Positions 1-7,955 of a DNA stretch of 42,603 nt are shown in pieces; positions within the stretch are counted from its first letter, which is position 1, and every line of letters starts with the position of its first letter. The translations under genes were made by a program, and so were the position numbers. The DNA comes from SVFI01 sp964519385 (lineage in GTDB: Bacteria; Bacillota; Clostridia; Lachnospirales; Lachnospiraceae): the NCBI GenBank assembly GCA_964519385.1, contig CAZFLR010000019.1, positions 1-42,603 on the forward strand, given 5' to 3'. The notes beneath the pieces were generated by a model that saw nothing but the letters and a program-made list of their open reading frames with translations, was not told the origin of the DNA and did not search any database.

Positions 1-3000
1 AGCTTCTTCGTTCGCTTGAGAAGTGGTTGTGTTGGTGTTAGAAGAGTTGTTAGAAGTGCCACTAGAAGAGGATGATGAAACGCCATGATATTTACCATAA
101 TCATTTCTACTTACAACGCTTCCACTCGCAGTAAGACCGCTAAAAGCAGAACCCATAAGAAACGAGCCGCCAATTAGTCGTCCACGAGAGTTGAGTTTTC
201 CATATTTTAAAATTTGTTCTGACTGCTTATGGTTGAAGATAATGTCACTTGGATGAGTAGTAATAAACTCCGCTCCATTATCGCCTACAGTCTCCCATAT
301 TCCGTCATGCACCCAAATTTCAGGTGCAACTTCTCCAACTAATGTGTTATTTCCTGCTCGACTACCGACATTCCAAGTTCCTTGTGCATGGGCAGAACCT
401 GTAAGCTGCTGTACACCGCTTTTTTTAACATTTCCACTACCAGAAACACCAGATGTACTAACGTTTGCAGTTACATTTACACTAAAACTTTGTGAATTTA
501 AATATCCACTAATGGTAGCAGCCATACCCGTTGTGTCTGCACCAACTTTAACATTTGCAGTTTGAGACTCTATTCTTGCTTTTGCATCTGCAACGTCTTT
601 ATCTGCTTGTGTTGTATCAGCTCCAACATTGATATCTGTTTGATTTTCAGCCATGTAAGCATTCACATCAATACTGGCAATCTGTTCCATAAACTTCTCT
701 GGATTGGCTTCAACATCTGCTGTAACGCCTAACACATACAAATCAGCAGTCATATCTTGCAACGTTGAAGTTACGCTTGCCAACTGAGCTTCTGCATCGG
801 CAACACTAATATCTACAGTACCAGCTTTAGCATTTTCTAACTGTTGTTTTGCTTCCACATACGCTTGAATAGTAGCGATAGCCTTTTGAACATTCCCTTC
901 AAGTTCTGACGTATCAGCGGTTAAAACTGGAGTTTGTCCAATTTCCAACTGATGTTTTTTATCCAACAATTGTTTCATTAGAATTGTTGCATTTTCGTAA
1001 CCAGTTGGATCAACACCTATATCAATTGTATCTCTGTACTCTGAAATTGCTTTTACTTGCTTATCGATGTCATCAATATCTGTAGAATCAAGATTTATCT
1101 TCACATCTGTTTTGCCTAATTTAGCCTGAACATCGTCAACAACTTCCAGTGCTCTTGCTAACAAGTCTGATTCAGACATATTGGAAATATTAAAAGCAAT
1201 ATCTAATTCTGGGTGTAAATTAGCGTAAACTGCATCATATTGTTCTTCTAATTTCGAGGTATCATAGCCAGATTCTTTTAGTTGGTCAATAATAGATTCG
1301 TATTCATCGAGTTGTGTTCTTGCTTCATAAACATTGTCTGGAAGACTCTCAAGACCTGAAATCAATGAGTCGCTTAAATTAGAAAAATCGATATCAAAAC
1401 CACTTGTTTCTGACATTCTAAGCAAAATATCAGTAACAGAACTTACACTTTGATCCATTCGTTGAGCTAGAGTGTTTATATCTGTTATATTTATGCTGTA
1501 AGAACCATCTGCAAGTTTTTGAACCATCCCCTGTGATATTGTACTTGCATCGTCAAGCCAGTTGAATAAACCACTTCCGTTTTCGGTATAATATCTTTCA
1601 ACACGGTTCATATATTTTTGGATTTCAGCGTCGCTATATTCTAACGACTGATTAAATCCGCCAATATATTTCATCCATTCCTTGAAATCATCTGTCTTAG
1701 TGAGACCGTTATCAAAAGCAGTTTTGTTTGTCTCAATTTCTGACTGAACATAATTATAATTATCACTTGCGTTCGCAGTTTCTTTCGCTTTTTTATAAAG
1801 ATTAATGGCAGAAATGGATGACAAAATACTTTGTTCTAATGTATCATATTTGTTGATTTCATTATTTAACTCTTCGATTTCGTTTATAGTAGCTGCTAAA
1901 ACTTCTTTTTGTGATGCAGTAAGTTTCTTACTTGCATCAATTTCTTTGAGCATAGCTTGTGTACCATCTTTTCTGGCTTTTTTCAGTCTATCCTCTTGTG
2001 CGGTTGTAAGTTTTGATTTAGAAACATACTCTTTTAAACGTTTATTTAACTTTTCAACAGCATCTTCACGTTTCTTAACAGCATCTGCTTCTTTAAGATA
2101 CGTGTTTACTAACGCAGCTTTTCCGTTCTTTTCGGTCATTTCAAGCATTGCAGCCGAATTTAGCTGAACACCATTTGCCGTGTTAAGAATTACATCAGAT
2201 AAATCTCCATAAGTACTCTTTAACGATTGCAATGTGCTATCTGTTAAATATCCTTGATTTTCCTGTTCTTCAAGGGCAGTTGTCATGGCTTCAAATGCTG
2301 TTGACGGGTCGTATGAAACAGTATAATCTAAAGCTTTTTTCTGCTTAATCAATCTTTGAAGTGCAATAGAAGCATAGTCTGCGTATTCTGTAAGATTCAT
2401 TTTATTAAACGCTTCTGGTATTGTTGTGCCTAGTTCTTTGCACTTTTCATCTAATTGAGCAAATCTATATTCTGTTTCCAATGCACCTGCTTGCACATCA
2501 TGCATTGAATATCCTTTGAAAATAGAATTATTATTAGGCAATAAATCATTCCCGTTTTCGTCATAAGCTGGTGAACCAATAGCAATAACATCGTCAGCTG
2601 TCAACTTTATTCCGTTCATATACTGACCTTCTGCAGCAGCAATCATGTTCGCAACATGTTCTATCTGTCCGTTGACCAGCATATCTGTTCCAGTTGCATC
2701 TAATTGGATAAATTTTTCTGCATCGAAAGTACCATCTGGACTCCAAGATTGATTGAATATATTATTAAAATAATTCCAAAATGTATCCTTAGTAAGAGCG
2801 ACTAAACCGTTATCTGTTTGTAACATTTGCGTATAAGCAATTTCTACACCATCTATATTCTCAGAAGTACCAAGAACAGTAGACCAAGTTCCCTTTAATT
2901 GTTTTACCCCTTCTTCATAAGAGCTATATTGTTCTTCGATAAATTGCTTATTTTTTGATAATGTATCATCATCCCAATAAAGAATACTTCTATCTATATT

Positions 3001-4842
3001 ATTAATGCCATTATAAGCCTTATAAATATCATCTAGTGAATCTACATATTCTTTTGAACTTTCAACGGCTTGATCGTATTCTCCAATTAAATCACTAAGC
3101 CCTGTTTTTTTTAGTTCTTTTGTTACAGAATCAATTTTATTTTTCTCTTTTTCAATTGCTTCATCGGCTTCTTCTGTAGAAATTGTGTAAGCAATTTGTA
3201 AATCCTCTGTATCCAACTTATCCACAGCTTCTTGTCCAAATTTATCAACAAGATTCTGATATGACTCAGAGAGAATTAATCCTTTTTCTTCGAATTTATC
3301 AATTAAATCTTCAAAAGGCATATATTCTCTAGCAATGGATTGAAGTTTTCTATATGCCTCTACCTGTTCGTCGGTAGCTGAAGCTATGTTAAAATTAAGT
3401 AATTCTTCTTTTGAAAAATCTTTCAAAACATTCAAAGAATCGTCGATATCATCTTGCAGGTTGTCGGTATTTGCATCGAATTTTATTTCAAAATTCCACG
3501 ACTCTATTTCTCCTTGCAGGTCAGGATACATATTTTTGAAATAATCTGCAACATCGGTATCGCCATTCTCAATAGCTTTATCCATCTTTTCGATGACTGC
3601 TTTTGCAAAGCTTTCTTTTGCACTTTCAACTTCTTCCGCATCATTTGAATTAACAGCGTCTATATATTTATCATATTCTTCTGTTATTTCTTTAAACGAT
3701 TCAGCATACCCATTTTCGCCAGTATCTTTAAGGATTTTATCATTCAGAACAAACTGATCATAAATTTCTTTGTATTGATTTGAGACTTCTTTTGCATTAT
3801 TGATTATCTCAGTAAGATGATTATCAAAATCTTTTCCTAAATCATAATCATCCAGTAAGCCTTGAATATTTAAAAGTTTATTATAAACTTCTGTTGCGTT
3901 TCCCGATACATTTAGAAGAACACTTTCGATCCCAAGATCATTTATTTCAAATTCTCCGAATTCACGTAACAATTCTTTAACTTCATTTTGTGTTTCATGA
4001 CTTACAATATTAGTCAAATCTACTGTTGCTTCATAATTGCCATATTCGTCTTTCATACGATCCATATTGGTATCGTATCCTTGGAATAAGTTCATCGCTT
4101 TTTCCCAAATACCAGAATCACCATTGAACTCATTTTTTGTTTCTGTCCATTTTTGAGCAATTAATTTTTCCCAAGCCTCGGCTTCTCCGTTGATAGCATC
4201 AGTGATTGCTTTAATAGAAGTTTGCTCCGTTCCATACCGTTCAATCATTTCACTTTGAATTGACAGCAATTGTTTACGTGCATCAGTTACTTCAGCGATA
4301 GAAGAAGACTGATTGTTTATAGTTCCATAAAGATCTTCAACTTGAGTTTTATAATCAGCAATTCCATCTTTGCTTGAAACAAAAGAATTTCCCAATTCCT
4401 GTGCTTTCTGTGCAATCTCATCTGCAGCCGTAGCCAGACCAGAGATAGCAGACATGACCAAAGATATCACTGCACTGACAGCTAAGTTCGCACCGATGTT
4501 TTTTAAAGCTGTTGTGAATTTGGCAGTTGTCGGGATAGCTCCTTTACATGCTCTTGTAAAATCATCTAATTCTGTAGTACCTTCAAGAAATGACCTGCCA
4601 GCGTTTAAAACACCGTCGCCGAGATGTTGGTACTGTTTTAACAGGCTATTTACTGGCATTCCACCTTTAACATTTGCTAATTTAAAATTTTGAATAGCCT
4701 TTGAAAAAGAGCTTACATCATTGGATATACTTTTTGAGCTTTTAAACAGATCAAATATAGTGGTAAAATTATTTTTGCTGTCAAAGTTTACGACAAAGAT
4801 AGTAGCAATAATTGTTCTTGGAAACACATTGAAATAATTTTG
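1..4842 (-). CDS. Tail tape measure protein, third (C-terminal) segment, partial
   Basis: The minus strand stays open from the left edge to about 4842, at least 1,600 codons, and continues beyond the window. The tape measure protein is a long helical scaffold that sets siphovirus tail length and helps DNA ejection. This part has long coiled-coil stretches, a hydrophobic patch (ISLVMSAISGLA) near its beginning and, close to the window edge, the GE-PE-WVHDG...VGDNGAEF type motif typical of Gram-positive tape measure proteins. It has no ATG or Shine-Dalgarno at its beginning and three in-frame stops lie just upstream (near 4849), so it is not an independent gene: it continues the pieces at 7943-8941 and 11657-14413. 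The exact junction lies between about 4780 and 4842. Confidence 0.9.
4780..4793 (-). repeat. 14 bp motif, copy 1 (inverted)
   Basis: On the minus strand this reads TCGTAAACTTTGAC and lies at the beginning of the third tape measure segment. It matches 13 of 14 bases of the copy at 7964-7977 in opposite orientation, so the two form inverted repeats bounding intervening sequence 2. A third copy lies at 5532-5545. Confidence 0.6.
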
Positions 4843-4857
4843 TCACTATTATATAAT
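4829..4857 (+). promoter_or_regulatory. Sigma-70 type promoter for the antisense zinc-ribbon gene
   Basis: TTGAAA at 4829-4834 and a perfect TATAAT at 4852-4857 are separated by exactly 17 bp. The Shine-Dalgarno GGAGGT (4875-4880) and ATG (4888) follow. The promoter points against the tape measure gene and sits at the very edge of intervening sequence 2, so the cargo gene can be expressed without the late-gene transcript. Confidence 0.8.
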
Positions 4858-4887
4858 TGTAGCAATGAGATGTTGGAGGTACAATAT

Positions 4888-5364
4888 ATGAAAAATATTG
4901 TTAAATATTGCGAAAAATGTCAAAATAATCCGAGTGAATATAAAGCATATTATGGTGAGATTCTCTCAGATTATATAGATTTGGTATGTGTTGGATATTA
5001 TACAATTGGCGAAAACGAAGATCGGGAATTTTGCAAAGTCCATCCAGATGAAAAACTTTTAATATCCCCGTTGTCTGCAAAAGAATTTGACATTCTTTCT
5101 TCCATAACAAACGATATTGTATTTATTCATTCGATGGAAGACCTTAAAGAAAAAGACCCAATCGAATTCCAGTTGAAAATGTCCCAGTTTAAAGCAAATC
5201 TTTCTCGAACAGAAGAACAGGAGAGTAAAACTAACAAGAAAAAATGTCCTTATTGCGGTCACACGGAATTTACACCTGTTCGTAAAAAATGGTCTTTTTG
5301 GGCTGGATTTGCAACGAACCAGACGGAACTTATCTGCAATAATTGTGGTAAGAAGGTGGAATAA
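4888..5364 (+). CDS. Zinc-ribbon protein of unknown function, cargo gene
   Basis: A 158-residue protein with two putative metal sites. One is an N-terminal CEKC pair at about residues 8-11; the other is a C-terminal zinc ribbon, CPYCG at about 120 and CNNCGKK at the end, separated by about 30 residues that include WSFWAGF. I do not recognise the family. A longer in-frame TTG start at 4840 exists, but the ATG at 4888 has a good Shine-Dalgarno 7 bases upstream and follows a near-consensus promoter, so it is preferred. The gene is antisense to the late phage operon, which fits independently expressed cargo of the moron type. It could be a regulator or a host-interaction protein; nothing in the sequence decides this. 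Confidence 0.8.
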   Translation: MKNIVKYCEKCQNNPSEYKAYYGEILSDYIDLVCVGYYTIGENEDREFCKVHPDEKLLISPLSAKEFDILSSITNDIVFIHSMEDLKEKDPIEFQLKMSQFKANLSRTEEQESKTNKKKCPYCGHTEFTPVRKKWSFWAGFATNQTELICNNCGKKVE

Positions 5365-5479
5365 ATATGTGTTCCGCCTACCCTCTTGATGAATATTTTG
5401 ATAATAAAGCACTGGAAGGATTTATTTCTAAAAATTGTGATAAAAATTAAAAAGTGGCTAGACAGTAGTAAACACAAAA

Positions 5480-5507
5480 AATAGCTCTATGGTAACATAG
5501 GGCTATT
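5480..5507 (-). terminator. Intrinsic terminator, possibly bidirectional
   Basis: A 12 bp stem closed by a 4-base loop (AATAGCTCTATG / CATAGGGCTATT on +) is followed on the minus strand by a run of six T. It lies between the toxin gene and the convergent zinc-ribbon gene and could serve both. Confidence 0.7.
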
Positions 5508-5531
5508 TAGTGTATGATGATATTGATGTAA

Positions 5532-5545
5532 TTGTAAACTTTGAT
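5532..5545 (+). repeat. 14 bp motif, copy 2
   Basis: TTGTAAACTTTGAT on the plus strand, 12 of 14 identical to copy 1 (reverse-complemented). It lies in the gap between the zinc-ribbon gene and the toxin gene, in the same orientation as the copy at 7964. Confidence 0.4.
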
Positions 5546-5558
5546 TTATACATAAAAA

Positions 5559-5584
5559 AGCACCTAGTCGGTGAACTAGATGCT
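5559..5584 (-). terminator. Intrinsic terminator downstream of the type III toxin
   Basis: Stem AGCATCTAGT / ACTAGGTGCT with a six-base loop, followed on the minus strand by six T. It is placed about 40 bases after the toxin stop codon and closes the toxin-antitoxin transcript. Confidence 0.8.
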
Positions 5585-5622
5585 GAAAATTCAAGGGATG
5601 ATAGTAGTACCTCGGTATAATG

Positions 5623-6092
5623 TTATAATTTATTCTTTTCTAAATCTTCGAACATACAAACAATACCATCAATATCAGGAGTCATATAATGCTTATTTCC
5701 ATCTTCGCATTTCTGTAAATAATTTTGACAAGCTCGAACAATATCACGTTCATTATCACTTATAATCTTTTTAATCATTAAATCAAATTTGCTGCTAACT
5801 ACATATGTTTGAATATATTCATCCTTTATTGGAAACAGTTTTATGTAATGTATTCCATGAGAGTGATGTGGCTTTGTTTTGCTATTCGGCGGTAAAGACA
5901 TATACTGTTCTTTTGGTGTTTTCGATGATATGTTTGATCGAAGTGGAACAACAAACTTATGATACCGTTCTTTGTATTTTAATTTCATAACTAAAACACT
6001 TGGGCGTCCATCTTCGTTGTATAATAGTTCTTTTGCAACATTATATTTTTACATATATTAAAAAATTCATTCGACACTTTAACTAACTTCAT
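5623..6092 (-). pseudogene. Type III toxin, ToxN/AbiQ/TenpN-like endoribonuclease, one-base frameshift
   Basis: Family members are small endoribonucleases held inactive by a repeated RNA antitoxin, and are known for abortive phage defence. The start at 6092 has Shine-Dalgarno AGGAG just after the attenuator hairpin and opens MKLVKVSNEFF. The downstream frame (AKELLYNEDGRP, then FVVPLRSN, then HGIHYIKLFPI) is out by one base. The span of 470 nt would make a 156-residue protein if a single base were restored near 6025-6040, which is the usual size of this family. An internal ATG at 5988 would give only 121 residues and lacks the N-terminal strand. The type III call rests on the repeat RNA and terminator directly upstream plus the FVVPLRSN-type core. 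It may be an inactivated toxin, a sequencing error, or, less likely, a programmed frameshift. Confidence 0.75.
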
Positions 6093-6109
6093 CTTTTGCT
6101 CCTAAAAGA

Positions 6110-6134
6110 GAAAGAGCCAAAAAACGGCTCTTTC
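6110..6134 (-). terminator. Attenuator hairpin between antitoxin RNA and toxin
   Basis: Stem GAAAGAGCC / GGCTCTTTC with a T-rich loop, placed between the last antitoxin repeat and the toxin Shine-Dalgarno. A partial terminator here is a standard feature of type III loci: it gives excess antitoxin RNA over toxin mRNA. Confidence 0.8.
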
Positions 6135-6146
6135 TAACATACAGTT

Positions 6147-6278
6147 GAGTAATATTCTAATTTTACATCCCGTTACTCTCGGAGATTCACATACGTTTGA
6201 ATGATATTCTACATTTGAGTCCCGTCATTCACGGAGACAAACATACAATTGTATAATATTCTTACCGTTATACACGAT
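6147..6278 (-). ncRNA. Type III antitoxin RNA, three imperfect repeats
   Basis: Three units of about 42-52 nt lie in tandem on the minus strand. Each contains a six-base arm, ACGG or CGGG, a spacer, AGAATA and the complementary arm. The arms differ but remain complementary: GTATAA/TTATAC (6251-6273), GAATGA/TCATTC (6199-6230), GAGTAA/TTACTC (6147-6178). Every unit also carries a GTATGT-like tail. These compensatory changes are good evidence for a conserved RNA fold. With the attenuator and the toxin immediately downstream, this is the classic antitoxin-terminator-toxin layout. The toxin would normally cut the transcript into single-repeat units. Confidence 0.8.
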
Positions 6279-6322
6279 ATGCTAAGAAACACTTCGTTTT
6301 CTTACTTGTAGTATGCACAAAA

Positions 6323-6351
6323 ATTATAGAAAATACAATAAAAAATGAAAA
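6323..6351 (-). promoter_or_regulatory. Promoter of the type III toxin-antitoxin locus
   Basis: On the minus strand TTTTCA (6351-6346) and a perfect TATAAT (6328-6323) are 17 bp apart. Transcription would begin about 35-45 bases before the first antitoxin repeat, as expected for an RNA antitoxin with its own promoter. Confidence 0.65.
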
Positions 6352-6361
6352 AATTTTAAAA

Positions 6362-6577
6362 TTATTTTTCTTCCAACATCTTTACTACGTCTTCAATAGT
6401 ATAGCCTTTTTCTTTAATCAGGTTTTCCAATTCAGAAAGATGTTTTTGATGCACCTTTTCTTCAAGTTCTTCCTTTAATATTTTCATACCTTTAAGTGAT
6501 TTTTCACATTCCTCAATATCATTTGTGACTTTTTCCAACTGTTCTTCCAGACTTAACTTCTTTACACCTCTTGCCAT
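6362..6577 (-). CDS. Small coiled-coil protein (MARGVKK...)
   Basis: A 71-residue, highly charged protein with a heptad-like coiled coil over residues 10-55 and a C-terminal helix ending in VVKMLEEK. Shine-Dalgarno GGAGG lies just upstream of the ATG. Similar short MARG-type coiled-coil proteins occur on mobile elements of Firmicutes, but I cannot name a function. It lies directly upstream of the toxin-antitoxin promoter in the same orientation. A TTGACA box with an overlapping 13 bp palindrome (6623-6635) lies about 50 bases upstream, so it may be repressed by the XRE protein at 7251. Confidence 0.75.
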   Translation of the reverse strand: MARGVKKLSLEEQLEKVTNDIEECEKSLKGMKILKEELEEKVHQKHLSELENLIKEKGYTIEDVVKMLEEK

Positions 6578-6622
6578 AGCTCGCCTCCGATTTCATTTTC
6601 TACATTAAGAGTAGTACAAGCC

Positions 6623-6635
6623 GACATTGAATGTC
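6623..6635. promoter_or_regulatory. 13 bp palindromic operator overlapping a TTGACA -35 box
   Basis: GACATTGAATGTC is a perfect odd palindrome. Its right half overlaps a consensus TTGACA on the minus strand (6637-6632), upstream of the coiled-coil gene. A matching -10 box is weak. The nearby XRE-type repressor is the obvious candidate ligand. The rest of the gap, 6640-6929, shows only short inverted repeats and a TATAAG-like box. Confidence 0.5.
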
Positions 6636-6929
6636 AACGAAAATCGTCCGACACGTTGCGACAAACGTATGTTTTGATATTTTTATTTTTTGGAATTTAT
6701 GATAGTATAAGGGTGAACATTAGGCAATTGTGTTACCACATCACAATTCGTCGCACGGCTTAATGTTTGATACTTATATCATGTGGAAGTGTCTGGCAGA
6801 CACGAACCTACAAAAGGTACGATTGTGCCGGAAAGGACAAAGTGATATTCTAGTGTATTTTACACATCTTGGAATTCTTCCAATTTCACATTTCCCTTCT
6901 TGGAAATTAGTACAGAAGGGAGGTGAGAT

Positions 6930-7109
6930 ATGGGAAAGATTATTATGACATTAGTATTAGTCGTCGTAATGTTGTTTGGCGTATGCTTTATTGGAAGTCT
7001 TATTCTCGCAAAAAATACAAAAGACTTTCATATACACTTTGGACTTCTTGAGGGTTTTGATATCTCAGGTTCTTTTTACGACAACAATACCACAGAACAT
7101 CAAAAGTAG
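6930..7109 (+). CDS. Small single-pass membrane protein
   Basis: A 59-residue protein beginning MGKIIM, with one strongly hydrophobic segment at about residues 5-27 (TLVLVVVMLFGVCFIGSLI) and a polar C-terminal tail rich in D, N, T and H. Shine-Dalgarno GGGAGGTGA lies six bases before the ATG, a strong site. The function is not recognised. It lies in the plus-strand pair with the XRE gene inside intervening sequence 2 and is followed by a hairpin at 7152-7181. It could be a superinfection-exclusion type membrane protein, as many cargo genes of this size are, but nothing specific shows this. Confidence 0.65.
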   Translation: MGKIIMTLVLVVVMLFGVCFIGSLILAKNTKDFHIHFGLLEGFDISGSFYDNNTTEHQK

Positions 7110-7151
7110 TTTCGTCCATTTCATTAGTAGGTAGAAGAGTAGAAGCAGTAG

Positions 7152-7181
7152 GAAAGACATCATAAAAATATGGTGTCTTTC
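7152..7181 (+). terminator. Hairpin between the membrane protein and XRE genes
   Basis: A 12 bp stem (GAAAGACATCAT / ATGGTGTCTTTC) with a six-base A-rich loop. No long T run follows, so termination efficiency is uncertain; it could also protect or process the mRNA. Confidence 0.45.
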
Positions 7182-7250
7182 TGCAAAATGTCTTCTACAA
7201 TAAGACGAAGATTATGCTATAAAAATACATAGTTGTATTTGGAGCATTTT

Positions 7251-7448
7251 ATGGTAAATAATTTTTCTGAAAATTTAAAACATTATCGCATCAAGAATAA
7301 TATGACTCAGCAAGAACTTGCTAAAAAATTATACATGACTCGTCAATCTATACCTGCTCTCGAAGTTGAGAAGAGAAGATGTGATCTGGATACGATTATC
7401 CGAATCACTGATATTTTTAATGTCACCTTAAATCAACTGACAAGGTGA
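7251..7448 (+). CDS. XRE-family helix-turn-helix repressor
   Basis: A 65-residue Cro/CI-like DNA-binding protein. The HTH spans about residues 9-60 with the standard layout: NLKHYRIKNNMTQQELAKKL (helices 1-2), then MTRQSIPALEVEKRRCDLDT, then IIRITDIFNVTLNQL. The ATG at 7251 has GGAGCA upstream; an in-frame TTG at 7233 is less likely. Proteins of this size often regulate themselves and neighbouring cargo, so the palindrome at 6623-6635 is a candidate site. It lies in intervening sequence 2, antisense to the tape measure gene. Confidence 0.85.
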   Translation: MVNNFSENLKHYRIKNNMTQQELAKKLYMTRQSIPALEVEKRRCDLDTIIRITDIFNVTLNQLTR

Positions 7449-7454
7449 GAGAGA

Positions 7455-7955
7455 ATCGTTCTGTTTTCCAAGTCAGCAACGATTTTGTGTAAGTTTGAAT
7501 TTAATACCTACTGATAAAACAAGTGGATTTTATATTTCAAACATTAGCGAATAGTTTCCTATACGGATCGGACTGTTTTTTAAAACAACATATAATTACG
7601 CCTATATATTGTCCAACGTTGTCAGTCTCTGGGGGTTACACCGATCAATCTTACACATATCGATCATATTTGTATCTACTTTGAGACTATAGGTGTTCCC
7701 TGCTTTCGATTATTTTATAAAACAATCTACCTATGGATTATCCATTATAAAGCACTTAGCTTTTAAGCGTATGCTATCTGATACGTTTTTTCAGAGTTTC
7801 CTCACACATCACGTTTACCGTTTCCAGTTCCGTTTTGGTGTATCAGCTTTAGGAACTTCCAGCATATTCCGTTTGATTAGTTTTTAGTAGATTAAAGTCT
7901 ACAAGGACAACTCATTCCTACGTTAATTGTATGGCATTATTATACAATCTTATAA
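7455..7955 (-). ncRNA. Large structured RNA candidate at the 5' end of intervening sequence 2
   Basis: About 500 nt with no plausible gene on either strand but dense pairing on the minus strand. Examples are GTAGA/TCTAC, CTGATAC/GTATCAG enclosing a GAG-GAAA-CTC hairpin, TGGATAATCCA, GATTGTTTTATAAAATAATC, AGTCTC/GAGACT and GGAC/GTCC. GNRA-type GAAA loops occur on the minus strand only, which sets the orientation with the tape measure transcript. It begins within about 20 bases of the end of the second tape measure segment. It could be a ROOL/GOLLD-like ornate RNA or the catalytic part of an unrecognised ribozyme. I did not find group I or group II signatures. Confidence 0.45.

Noticed and set aside
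344..4693. Plus-strand open frames within the left 4.8 kb
   Set aside because: They are antisense to a continuously open tape measure frame with clear family motifs and have no ribosome sites.
5368..5451. 27-codon frame after the zinc-ribbon gene
   Set aside because: No Shine-Dalgarno and no similarity to anything; too short to support.
6133..6280. CRISPR array
   Set aside because: Repeats are imperfect, adjacent without unique spacers, and covary as RNA stems; they fit type III antitoxin repeats.
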